Below are positions 25,092 to 33,621 of a stretch of 64,000 bases of DNA, one piece after another (the first letter of the stretch is position 1; each line of letters opens with the position of its first letter). Under the pieces are notes generated by a model. The model had not been told where the DNA came from. It did no database searches and saw only the letters and a program-made list of their open reading frames with translations. A program made the translations under genes and the position numbers. Source of the DNA: Mesorhizobium sp. M8A.F.Ca.ET.218.01.1.1 (lineage in GTDB: Bacteria > Pseudomonadota > Alphaproteobacteria > Rhizobiales > Rhizobiaceae); NCBI RefSeq assembly GCF_004791165.1, contig NZ_SRUZ01000006.1, positions 186,001 to 250,000 of the forward strand, in the 5' to 3' direction.

Positions 25092-26303
25092 ATGCCGCGC
25101 AAACTCGACCTCAGAACCGGCCGGCCTGTCTGGTCGGCCTATCGCGCGCCCGCGGTGCCGACCGACAGTCTGACCCGGGACGTCAAGACCGATGTGCTGA
25201 TCATCGGCATGGGGATCAGCGGCGCCATGATGGCCGAGGCGCTGACAGCGGACGGTCACTCCGTGGCGTGCATCGACCGCCGCGGACCGCTGAAAGGCTC
25301 GACGGCGGCAACCACGGCGCTGGTGCAGTTCGAAATCGACCAGCCGCTTTCAATTCTGTCGAGAATGATTGGCAAGGCCGAGGCACGGCAGGCCTGGCGA
25401 CGCTCGCGGCTGGCCGTTTCCAATCTCGCCGCCCGCGTCACCGAACTCGGCATCACCTGCGGCCTGAGCCGAACCCAATCGCTCTATCTGGCCGGCACTG
25501 TGCTCGGCCCCCCGGAATTGCGTGAGGAAGCCGAAGCGCGCCGGCAAGCTGGCATCGCCGCGACCTATCTGACCCCTCGGCCGCTCGCCGAGGCGTTCGG
25601 CATCGACCGCGATGGCGCCATTCTCAGCCATGGCAACATCGCGCTCGACCCGCGCAAGTTGACGGCAGGACTGCTGCTCAAGGCGCTCGGGCGCAAGGCT
25701 CGTCTCTACACGCCCGTCGAAGCGACGGCGATCAAGGACAGTGCCGACGAGGTGGTCGTGGCAACCAGGGACGGCCCCACCATTACGGCGCGGCATGTCG
25801 TCCTGGCCACCGGTTACGAACTGGTCGACATCGTGCCGGCGGCGGCCCACCAGATCATCTCGACCTGGGCGATCGCGACGCGCCCACAGCCACGAAAGCT
25901 CTGGCCGTGTGCGACGTTCATCTGGGAGGCGTCGGATCCCTACCTCTATGTCAGGGCGACCACCGACGGCCGGGTCGTATGCGGCGGTGAGGACGAGGAT
26001 TTCGTCGACGAGACACAGCGAGACGAACTCATCCCCGACAAGAGCGAACGGATTGCCGAAAAGCTTGGCAGGCTGTTGCCGCATCTCGACACCAGGCCCG
26101 AATTTGCCTGGACCGGCTCCTTCGGCACGACGACCACTGGCCTCCCTTGCATCGGCGCCATTCCCAGGCATCCGCGCATCCATGCCGTGATGGGTTATGG
26201 CGGCAACGGCATCACCTTCTCGCGCATCGCTGCCGAGATCGTTCCGGCCTCGATCCGCGGGCTTGAAGACACGGATGCAAGCCTGTTTGCCTTCAACCAC
26301 TGA
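25092..26303 (+). CDS. FAD-dependent (DAO-type) oxidoreductase
   Basis: A 403-residue flavoprotein. The dinucleotide motif VLIIGMGISGAMMAE lies at about 34-48, and the second FAD region HVVLATGYELVD and a C-terminal GYGGNGITFSRIAAEI are typical of the D-amino-acid-oxidase/glycine-oxidase superfamily. The ATG follows CGGAGACGTGG. The protein would oxidise an amine or amino acid, but the specific substrate cannot be named. An N-terminal extension upstream to 24693 overlaps hemH and is not real. Confidence 0.85.
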   Translation: MPRKLDLRTGRPVWSAYRAPAVPTDSLTRDVKTDVLIIGMGISGAMMAEALTADGHSVACIDRRGPLKGSTAATTALVQFEIDQPLSILSRMIGKAEARQAWRRSRLAVSNLAARVTELGITCGLSRTQSLYLAGTVLGPPELREEAEARRQAGIAATYLTPRPLAEAFGIDRDGAILSHGNIALDPRKLTAGLLLKALGRKARLYTPVEATAIKDSADEVVVATRDGPTITARHVVLATGYELVDIVPAAAHQIISTWAIATRPQPRKLWPCATFIWEASDPYLYVRATTDGRVVCGGEDEDFVDETQRDELIPDKSERIAEKLGRLLPHLDTRPEFAWTGSFGTTTTGLPCIGAIPRHPRIHAVMGYGGNGITFSRIAAEIVPASIRGLEDTDASLFAFNH

Positions 26304-26424
26304 GTGCATACTCGCAAACAATCCCTCATCACCTAATTGTAACGTTGCTGAAACACACTTAAGTCTTTGGTGAAGTCGGCTGCGTGGGAATGGCTCGCGC
26401 GGCCTGCCTCTGAGGGAGAACCAA

Positions 26425-27375
26425 ATGGATTTCAGTGGTTTCGATATTGCGGTCGTTGTTCTGGTCGCGCTTGTCGTGCTGGTGCTGTTCAAGGGCATCA
26501 AAACAATTCCGCAGGGATACAACTATACCGTCGAACGCTTTGGTCGTTACACCAAGACACTGAGCCCCGGCCTCAACCTCATCACACCATTCGTTGACCG
26601 CATCGGCGCCAAGATGAACATGATGGAACAGGTGCTCGACGTTCCGAGCCAGGAGATCATCACCCGCGACAACGCCATCGTCGGCGTTGACGGCATCGCT
26701 TTCTACCAGATCCTCAACGCGGCACAGGCCGCCTATCAGGTTGCCGGCCTGCAGAACGCCATCCTCAACCTGACGATGACCAACATCCGTACTGTAATGG
26801 GCTCGATGGACCTCGATGAGCTGTTGTCCAACCGCGACGCCATCAACGAGCGCCTGCTGCGCGTCGTCGACGAAGCGGCGCATCCGTGGGGCATCAAGAT
26901 CACCCGCGTCGAGATCAAGGACATCAACCCGCCGGCGAACCTGATCGAATCGATGGGCCGCCAGATGACCGCCGAGCGCAACAAGCGCGCGCAAATCCTG
27001 GCCGCCGAAGGCCTCAAACAGTCGCAGATCCTCGAAGCCGAAGGCCGCAAGGAAGCCGCCTTCCGCGACGCCGAGGCGCGCGAACGCTCCGCCGAAGCCG
27101 AAGCCCGCGCCACCCAGGTGGTGTCGGAAGCGATTTCCAAGGGCGACGTGCAAGCGCTGAACTACTTCGTCGCCCAGAAATACACCGAGGCCTTGACCAG
27201 GATCGGTTCGGCCACCAACAGCAAGGTCGTGCTGATGCCCCTGGAAGCCTCCTCGCTGATCGGCACGCTCGGCGGTATCGGCGAGATCGCCAAGGAAGTC
27301 TTCCGCAGCGAAGGCACGACCGGTGCGCAAAGGCAGGCAGCGCGTCCGCCTGTCGTCAGGCCCTCCGAAAACTGA
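26425..27375 (+). CDS. qmcA: SPFH/band-7 membrane protein (stomatin-like)
   Basis: A 316-residue protein with one N-terminal transmembrane helix (about 6-25) and the band-7 domain (PQGYNYTVERFGRYTKTLSPG onward), then a charged Ala/Glu-rich helix (about 180-235). QmcA-type SPFH proteins oligomerise into membrane microdomain scaffolds and partner with NfeD-type proteins and FtsH-like proteases. The start follows GAGGGAGAACCAA. The NfeD gene starts 14 bp downstream, giving the conserved stomatin-NfeD operon. Confidence 0.92.
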   Translation: MDFSGFDIAVVVLVALVVLVLFKGIKTIPQGYNYTVERFGRYTKTLSPGLNLITPFVDRIGAKMNMMEQVLDVPSQEIITRDNAIVGVDGIAFYQILNAAQAAYQVAGLQNAILNLTMTNIRTVMGSMDLDELLSNRDAINERLLRVVDEAAHPWGIKITRVEIKDINPPANLIESMGRQMTAERNKRAQILAAEGLKQSQILEAEGRKEAAFRDAEARERSAEAEARATQVVSEAISKGDVQALNYFVAQKYTEALTRIGSATNSKVVLMPLEASSLIGTLGGIGEIAKEVFRSEGTTGAQRQAARPPVVRPSEN

Positions 27376-27389
27376 GATAGGCCACGCTC

Positions 27390-27854
27390 ATGATCGACCG
27401 CATCGTTTCTGAACTCGGCCCGTGGAACTGGATGGTTCTGGGCTTCGTGCTGCTGGTTGTAGAGGTCATCGCGCCGGGTTTCTTCATGCTTTGGATCGGC
27501 ATCGCCGCCCTGATCGTCGGCGCGGTGTCGCTGCTGATCTGGGATGCCGCCATCTGGACATGGCAGGTCCAGGTGCTGCTGTTCCTCGTGCTGTCGCTGG
27601 TTTCAGCCTTTGTCGGCAAGAAACTCATGGGCGGACGCGACCAGCCGACCGACCAGCCCCTACTCAACCGCCGTGGTGCGCAGATGATCGGCAGGATGGC
27701 GACACTTGCCGAACCGATCCGCGACGGCCGTGGCCGCATCAAGCTCGGCGACACGCTGTGGCGCGTTTCCGGCCCGGACCTGCCCGCCGGCACCCAAGTC
27801 CGCGTCACCGCCGCCGCCGACACCGATCTGGAATTGACGGTGGAGCAGGTCTGA
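27390..27854 (+). CDS. NfeD-family membrane protein (short form)
   Basis: A 154-residue protein with three hydrophobic segments (about 12-85) and a C-terminal OB-fold-like NfeD domain (from about 100: RMATLAEPIRDGRGRIKLGDTLW). The short NfeD1b form lacks the N-terminal protease domain and acts with the adjacent SPFH protein in membrane organisation. The position directly behind qmcA supports this. Confidence 0.88.
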   Translation: MIDRIVSELGPWNWMVLGFVLLVVEVIAPGFFMLWIGIAALIVGAVSLLIWDAAIWTWQVQVLLFLVLSLVSAFVGKKLMGGRDQPTDQPLLNRRGAQMIGRMATLAEPIRDGRGRIKLGDTLWRVSGPDLPAGTQVRVTAAADTDLELTVEQV

Positions 27855-28050
27855 ATTTCAGCTCGCCATTACCTGAATGCCGCCGACGCGCAGGTGTGCT
27901 GAGATTCAGGTCAGGGCGAGTCGAAAATGGCTGATGCCGAGAACCGGAGCGGAGCGTACTTTTCGTACGCGAGCTCAGTTCTACTGCGACGCAGTAGAAC
28001 GGGGAAGCCCAGGGATCAGCCATTTGCAGGCCGACCTCACCTGAATATCA
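27853..28050. repeat. structured intergenic element with a three-way-junction fold
   Basis: An 11-bp perfect inverted repeat AAATGGCTGAT (27925-27935) / ATCAGCCATTT (28015-28025) encloses two hairpins: GCGTAC/GTACGC around 27954-27970, and the 10-bp perfect GTTCTACTGC/GCAGTAGAAC at about 27978-28000. On each side lies a copy of CTGAATNTCAGCNC. The whole looks like a mobile-type repeat or structured RNA, lying between convergent nfeD and kdsD. Confidence 0.65.
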
Positions 28051-28057
28051 GCGCACC

Positions 28058-29059
28058 TCAGGCTGCGCCGATGCGCAGCAGGTCGTGAAAATGCACCACG
28101 CCCAGCGGCATGTTGTTCCTGGTCACCACCAGTGCGCCGATATTGTGCTCGTTGAGCAGCGCGATGGCCGTACCTGCTAGCGTCTGCGGGTCGACCGTCT
28201 TGGGTGTGCGGGTCATCACCTCGTCGACGATGACATCGGCCAGGTTACGGTGCAGGTTGCGCGCCACATCGCCGTCGGTGATGATCCCGGCCAATTCGCC
28301 ATTCGCGTCGACGATCAGGACGCAGCCGACCTTCTTCTGCGACAACGTCATCACCGCTTCCGGCATCTTGGTGCCGACGACGGCCAGCGGCATCTGGTCG
28401 CCGACCCGCATGATCTCGGAGACCATGGTCAGGTTGGCGCCAAGCTGGCCGCCGGGATGGAAGGTGCGAAAATGGTCCGGCGTGAAGCCGCGCGCCTCGA
28501 GCAGCGCGATCGCCAGCGCGTCGCCGACGACCAGCTGCAGCAGCGTCGATGTTGTCGGCGCCAGGCCATGCGGGCAGGCCTCGGGGGTGCGTGGCAACAA
28601 AAGCACGACGTCGGCCGCGCGCGCCAGCGCCGACGTCTCTCCAGAGGTGACGGCGATGAGCGGAATGGAAAACCGCCGGGAATAGGCGACGATACCCATC
28701 ATCTCCTTGCTCTCGCCCGACCACGAGATCGCGATGATGGCATCGTCCTTGGCGATCATGCCGAGATCACCATGATTGGCCTCGGCGGGATGGACGAAGA
28801 AGGCAGGCGTGCCGGTGGAGGCCAGCGTCGCCGCGATCTTCGAACCGATATGGCCGCTTTTGCCGACACCGGTGACGATGAGCCGGCCCTCGATCTTCGA
28901 GATCATGTCGACGGCATGGGCAAAGGGTGCCGCCAGTCCGTTCTCGAGCGCCTCGGCAAGGGCCGCGATCCCGGCCTGCTCGGTTGCCACCGTTCTCAGC
29001 GCCGATTCGATCGACGCTTGCCTGTCCAGGGGCTTCTTATCGAGAGGTCTCGCATGCAT
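28058..29059 (-). CDS. kdsD: arabinose-5-phosphate isomerase (KpsF/GutQ family)
   Basis: 333 residues from the ATG at 29059; an upstream ATG at 29116 would add 19 residues, and neither has a good ribosome site. The SIS domain (about 25-175) has VTGVGKSGHIGSKIAAT and AISWSGESKEM; two CBS domains follow (about 195-330). The enzyme converts ribulose 5-phosphate to arabinose 5-phosphate, the precursor of KDO for lipopolysaccharide. GalU and outer-membrane genes lie nearby, fitting an envelope context. Confidence 0.9.
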   Translation of the reverse strand: MHARPLDKKPLDRQASIESALRTVATEQAGIAALAEALENGLAAPFAHAVDMISKIEGRLIVTGVGKSGHIGSKIAATLASTGTPAFFVHPAEANHGDLGMIAKDDAIIAISWSGESKEMMGIVAYSRRFSIPLIAVTSGETSALARAADVVLLLPRTPEACPHGLAPTTSTLLQLVVGDALAIALLEARGFTPDHFRTFHPGGQLGANLTMVSEIMRVGDQMPLAVVGTKMPEAVMTLSQKKVGCVLIVDANGELAGIITDGDVARNLHRNLADVIVDEVMTRTPKTVDPQTLAGTAIALLNEHNIGALVVTRNNMPLGVVHFHDLLRIGAA

Positions 29060-29307
29060 GGCTGATGCGCTTAGCGCTTTGCCGCCCGCCTGTCCAACAG
29101 AAATGGCCTTCCGCATGACGGCTGAATGTGTGCGGCAATTTGGGACAACGACAAGGATCAAAACGGAAGGCACGACGCGGACCCGCATTGTCGCCCGCGG
29201 AAATCGCGTTTGAACCGGGGACGCGCGCGGCCTCAACCCTCCGTTAACCATCCCCATTTACGGTTCGGTAAGTATGGCGCGCATGCGCCGCGCGAGCAGT
29301 GGTGGCG

Positions 29308-31092
29308 ATGTCCGGGGTCCAGCCAGAAAAATCGAGAGGACGACGGGGCAACGCGGTCTGCGCCTTGCTGCTTGCGACCAGCGTCCTTGCCTTGCTGCGT
29401 CCTGCGCCACTCCAGGCCCAGGAAACGGAACTGCGTGGAGAAGTGTCGGAATCGGCGATCCTGTCCGACCAGCAGCGCAAGGCAAGAAACCTTGTTCTTG
29501 CCCAGCAAGCGGCGGCCAATGCTGCCGCGCAGGACGATGCGTCGGCGCGCACCTATCTGCCGGCCAGCGCCGGTGCCGTGCCTGACGATACCGACGCCGC
29601 GAACTCGACCACCAGCGTCTTCGACCCGCCCCAGGCCAGTGACGATATCTCCGCCGACGCACCGACGCCGCCCAAGCCGCGCCGCACTTCGGCCGCCAGG
29701 CAGAACGCGGCCGACAAGGCAAAGGACAAGGCTGCCGACAAGTCCAAGAAGAAAAAGGGCACCACGGCGGCTACGGATCCAACCACCACCGCCACGGCGA
29801 CCACCACGGCGAGGACCGACGATACCGACAACACCGCGGCGGACCAGGAAGCGGCCAACCGCCGTGCACTCACCATCGACAGTGTGGACAGGCAGAAACT
29901 CGACGCCGGCGCCGAGCGCACCGCTGCGATCGAAGGCCAGAACAAGAAGCCCGAGGACGATCCGTTCGCCGCCACCGGTGTCAAATGGGGCTCCTTCGTC
30001 ATCCGGCCGACCATCGAACAGGGGCTGACGGCGACGACGAACGGCGATTCGAGCAGTGCCGGCACGTCGGCGCTGCTGTCCGAGACGGCGCTGCGCTTTA
30101 CCGCCGCTTCCGACTGGCGCGAAAACTCCGCGACCATCGACGGCTATGGCAATTTCCGCGAAACCGTGTCGGGCTACCCGGTTCACGATGCGCAGGGCCG
30201 CATCGAAGGCCAACTCAATGTCGACCTCGACAAGGAATTGCGCGCCATCGCCAAGCTCGGCTACGAAGCCGTGCCGGAATCGGCGTCTTCGCCCGATGCC
30301 ATTGCCGGCGTCAGCACCCAGCCGCTGCGGCAGACGATCGATGGCAGCATCGGCGTCGAGAAGGCCGTCGGCAAGATGCAGTACACGTTGACCGGGGCGG
30401 TCTCACACGACTTCTACGGTGACGCCAAGCTCGCCGACGGCACCTCGCTGTCGCAGAAGGATCAAGACAACACGCTCTACACGGCAACCTTGCGCACCGG
30501 CTACGAGATTTCCCCGGCGCTCACGCCCTTCACCGAAATCGAGGTCGGCCGCCGGGCCTATGACCAGCGCATCGACGATGAAGGCTTCGAGCGCTCCTCG
30601 ACGCGCCTCGGCGCCCGCGCGGGCCTGCAAGTCGACATGGGCGAGAAGCTGTCGGGTGAATTCTCGGCCGGCTGGCTCAGGGAAGCGATCGACGACAAAA
30701 GCCTTGAAGCGATTTCGGGTGCCACCGTCGATGCCGATCTAAAATGGTCGCCCGAACGCGGCAGCACGATCGGCCTGACTGGCAAGACCACTGTCGAGAC
30801 CACGACCACATCAGGCGAAAGCGGCGATATCCTCTACTCCGGACGCCTGACGGGCGAACGCGTGATCCGATCCAATCTCACCGCGAATGCGGCACTGGGC
30901 CTGGACTGGCGCGACTATGTCGGCATCGACGGCCATGACAGGATCTTGAGCGCCGAGGCCGGCCTGACCTGGTGGCTGAACCGCTATGCCGGCCTCACCA
31001 CCCGCGTAAGAACCGAAAAGCTGACCAGCAACCTGCCCGGCCGCGACTACACCGCCAACAGCATCTACCTCGGCATGAAAGTGCAGCGCTGA
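29308..31092 (+). CDS. outer-membrane beta-barrel protein with low-complexity N-terminal domain
   Basis: About 594 residues from the ATG at 29308; GTG codons at 29299 and 29302 are alternatives. A signal peptide (ending LQAQ) is followed by an Ala/Asp/Thr/Lys-rich region (about 45-200, including KKKKG and runs of Thr). From about 225 to the end, alternating strands with aromatic ends (GSFVIRPTIEQGL ... YLGMKVQR) are typical of the BBP2/OMP_b-brl_2 group of rhizobial outer-membrane barrels. The function is unknown, possibly surface polysaccharide-related. It is divergent from kdsD. Confidence 0.75.
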   Translation: MSGVQPEKSRGRRGNAVCALLLATSVLALLRPAPLQAQETELRGEVSESAILSDQQRKARNLVLAQQAAANAAAQDDASARTYLPASAGAVPDDTDAANSTTSVFDPPQASDDISADAPTPPKPRRTSAARQNAADKAKDKAADKSKKKKGTTAATDPTTTATATTTARTDDTDNTAADQEAANRRALTIDSVDRQKLDAGAERTAAIEGQNKKPEDDPFAATGVKWGSFVIRPTIEQGLTATTNGDSSSAGTSALLSETALRFTAASDWRENSATIDGYGNFRETVSGYPVHDAQGRIEGQLNVDLDKELRAIAKLGYEAVPESASSPDAIAGVSTQPLRQTIDGSIGVEKAVGKMQYTLTGAVSHDFYGDAKLADGTSLSQKDQDNTLYTATLRTGYEISPALTPFTEIEVGRRAYDQRIDDEGFERSSTRLGARAGLQVDMGEKLSGEFSAGWLREAIDDKSLEAISGATVDADLKWSPERGSTIGLTGKTTVETTTTSGESGDILYSGRLTGERVIRSNLTANAALGLDWRDYVGIDGHDRILSAEAGLTWWLNRYAGLTTRVRTEKLTSNLPGRDYTANSIYLGMKVQR

Positions 31093-31102
31093 ACGCGTAT
31101 GC

Positions 31103-31243
31103 ACTTCGTCATCCTGGGGCGTAGCAAGGAGCGAAGCGACCCGGCGCAGACCCCAGGATCCATGCAGCGACTTATGGGTCGCCTCTGCGGTGATAGGCCT
31201 GGAGCATCTCTCTGGCTCCTGCTTCGCCGAGGATGACGAAAGT
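31103..31243. repeat. intergenic inverted-repeat element
   Basis: Outer arms ACTTCGTCATCCT (31103-31115) and AGGATGACGAAAGT (31230-31243) pair, and an inner CCTGGGG/CCCCAGG stem lies at 31114-31157. The internal AGCAAGGAGCGAAGCGAC is typical of a repeat seen between genes in Mesorhizobium and Bradyrhizobium. It separates convergent genes. Confidence 0.6.
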
Positions 31244-31250
31244 ATGGGGC

Positions 31251-32156
31251 TTAAAACGCTGCTCCGCGCCGTTCTGATGGCTTCATCTCGTCGAGAAGCG
31301 TGCGGATCACGCCGGCCATGCTCTGGTTCATGTCGTTGCGCCACAGCGCGAAGGCGACATTGGCCTCGACAAAACCTTCCGGCGAGCCGCAATCGAAGGT
31401 GCGGCCCTGATAATGATAGCCGTAGAAGGCTTGCTGCTTTTCCAGCTTCAGCATCGCGTCGGTGAGCTGGATTTCGTTGCCGGCGCCCTTCTCCTGGCCT
31501 TCGAGAATTTTGAAGATCTCCGGCTGCAGGATGTAGCGGCCGTTGATGTAGAGGTTGGAGGGCGCTGTGCCGGTCTTCGGCTTTTCCACCATCTCGGTGA
31601 TGCGGAAGCCGTGATGGGTGTCTTCGCCGCGGCCGACAATGCCGTATTTGTGAGCCTCCGCCGGGTCGCATTCCTGCACGGCGATGATGTTGTTGCCGGT
31701 TTCCTCGTAGAGTTCGACCATCGCCTTCGTGCAGCTCTTCTCCGACTGCATGATCATGTCGGGCAACAACAGCGCGAACGGCTCGTCGCCGACCAGTTCG
31801 CGCGCGCACCAGACAGCATGGCCGAGACCCATCGGCACCTGCTGGCGGGTGAAGCTGGTCTGGCCCGGCGCCGGCTGCAGCCGCTGCAGGCGGGCAAGCT
31901 GCTCGTCCTTGCCGCGCTGTGCCAGCGTGTCATAGAGCTCGAACTGGATATCGAAATGGTCCTCGATGACCGCCTTGTTGCGGCCGGTGACGAAGATGAA
32001 ATGCTCGATGCCCGCCTCGCGCGCCTCATCGACGACATACTGGATGACCGGCCTGTCGACGACGGTCAGCATTTCCTTGGGAACGGCCTTGGTGGCCGGG
32101 AGAAACCGGGTGCCGAGGCCGGCGACCGGGAAAACTGCCTTGCGAACTCTCTTCAT
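31251..32156 (-). CDS. galU: UTP--glucose-1-phosphate uridylyltransferase
   Basis: A 301-residue nucleotidyltransferase making UDP-glucose for exopolysaccharide, glucans and lipopolysaccharide. It has the N-terminal FPVAGLGTRFLPATKAVPKEML with the substrate-binding lysine, LPDMIM in the nucleotide site, and VEKPKTGTAPSNL. The ATG at 32156 follows GGAAGC; the frame extension to 32213 is not needed. Length is typical for bacterial GalU. Confidence 0.94.
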   Translation of the reverse strand: MKRVRKAVFPVAGLGTRFLPATKAVPKEMLTVVDRPVIQYVVDEAREAGIEHFIFVTGRNKAVIEDHFDIQFELYDTLAQRGKDEQLARLQRLQPAPGQTSFTRQQVPMGLGHAVWCARELVGDEPFALLLPDMIMQSEKSCTKAMVELYEETGNNIIAVQECDPAEAHKYGIVGRGEDTHHGFRITEMVEKPKTGTAPSNLYINGRYILQPEIFKILEGQEKGAGNEIQLTDAMLKLEKQQAFYGYHYQGRTFDCGSPEGFVEANVAFALWRNDMNQSMAGVIRTLLDEMKPSERRGAAF

Positions 32157-32366
32157 GCTTCCAATTATCCGTTTGCTGGCCGGCTCCGCAATCCCGTCTC
32201 GCGACATTTTCACGCCGGAATTGAAGATTACTGGAGCGGCTGAGGGAAACTTCCACCGGTTAAAGCATCGAGGTGTCTTTTCGTTCCAGGCGACGCCTAT
32301 GGTAAACTAATTCCTAACCCGGTTCGGCGATGAATGGTCTTTCCTGAGACAAAGAAGGAGGAAAAG

Positions 32367-33590
32367 ATGTCCGTTCGCAATGCCGCAAAACGTTTCAGCA
32401 GCGTCATGACGGCCGCAAGCCTCTCGCTCGCTTTGCTCATTCCCACCGGGCCGGCCTTCGCCGACGCCGGGTTCCGGCAATGGGTCGCCGGCTTCCGCGC
32501 CACCGCCGTGGCCGGCGGCGTTTCCGCCGCCGTCTACGACCAGGCCTTCCGGGGGATCAACGAGCCCGATCCGGTGGTGCTGGAAAAGGCCCGCACCCAG
32601 CCCGAATTCACCGCACCCGCCTGGGATTATTTCGACAACCGCGTCCATGACCAGTCCGTCGCCGTCGGGCAGCAGATGGCGAAAAAGTGGAAACCTTGGC
32701 TGGACAGGATCGAGGCGAGGTTCGGTGTCGACCGCTACGTGCTGTTGGCCATCTGGTCGATGGAATCGAACTATGGCGAGATCCTCAAGCGCGACGACAT
32801 CATGCGCAATGTCGTCCGTTCGCTGGCGACTTTGGGATATGGCGACCCGAAACGTTCGAAATACGCCCGCACCCAGTTGGTCGCGGCGCTGAAGATCCTG
32901 CAGAGCGGCGACATCGACGAAAGCCACCTGATGGGCTCCTGGGCGGGTGCCATGGGCCAGACCCAGTTCATCCCGACCAGCTACCAGCATTATGCCGTCG
33001 ACATGGACGGTAACGGCAAGCGCGACATCTGGAATTCCATTCCCGATGCGTTGGCGACATCGGCTAACCTGCTCAAGAAGAATGGCTGGCAGGCTGGCAA
33101 GACCTGGGGCTACGAAGTCACCTTGCCGGCAGGCAAATTGCCGGGCGGATCGAAGACGCTGGCGCAATGGCAGGCGCTCGGCGTCGCCAGGGCCAGCGGC
33201 AAACCGTTCAAGACCCTTACCGACAAGGCGACGCTGAAAGTGCCGGACGGCCGCGGCGGACCGGCCTTCCTGATGATCAGGAATTTCTCGGTCATCAAGG
33301 CCTACAACAATGCCGACAAATACGCGCTCGCTGTCGGTCTGCTTGCCGATGAGATCGCTGGCGGCAACGGCCTGGTGCAGGACTGGCAGCGACCTTTCAC
33401 CAAGCTCAGCTTCGAGGAAAGGCAGGAGTTGCAGAAGCGACTTTCCCAGCATGGCCTTTATGATGGCAAATTCGACGGCAAGATCGGTGACGGCTCGAAG
33501 ACGGCCATCATGGCTTATCAGGCGAAGGTTGGCTTGGCCCAGGATGGCTATCCGAGCTTGGAAGTGCTGAAATGGCTCAGGCAAAAATAA
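32367..33590 (+). CDS. lytic murein transglycosylase (MltB family) with C-terminal peptidoglycan-binding domain
   Basis: A 407-residue exported protein. A signal peptide (about 1-32, ending AFA) is followed by the MltB/SLT_2 catalytic domain (about 35-330) with the catalytic glutamate in IWSMESNYG and SWAGAMGQTQFIPTSY. The C-terminal PG_binding_1 domain begins LSFEERQELQKRLSQHGLYDG. It cleaves glycan strands to 1,6-anhydro ends. The start has a strong AAGGAGG 7 bp upstream. The DUF459 gene follows 31 bp later. Confidence 0.92.
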   Translation: MSVRNAAKRFSSVMTAASLSLALLIPTGPAFADAGFRQWVAGFRATAVAGGVSAAVYDQAFRGINEPDPVVLEKARTQPEFTAPAWDYFDNRVHDQSVAVGQQMAKKWKPWLDRIEARFGVDRYVLLAIWSMESNYGEILKRDDIMRNVVRSLATLGYGDPKRSKYARTQLVAALKILQSGDIDESHLMGSWAGAMGQTQFIPTSYQHYAVDMDGNGKRDIWNSIPDALATSANLLKKNGWQAGKTWGYEVTLPAGKLPGGSKTLAQWQALGVARASGKPFKTLTDKATLKVPDGRGGPAFLMIRNFSVIKAYNNADKYALAVGLLADEIAGGNGLVQDWQRPFTKLSFEERQELQKRLSQHGLYDGKFDGKIGDGSKTAIMAYQAKVGLAQDGYPSLEVLKWLRQK

Positions 33591-33621
33591 AACCTGGCGT
33601 AGTTGAGTAGGGAGGGGGCGA

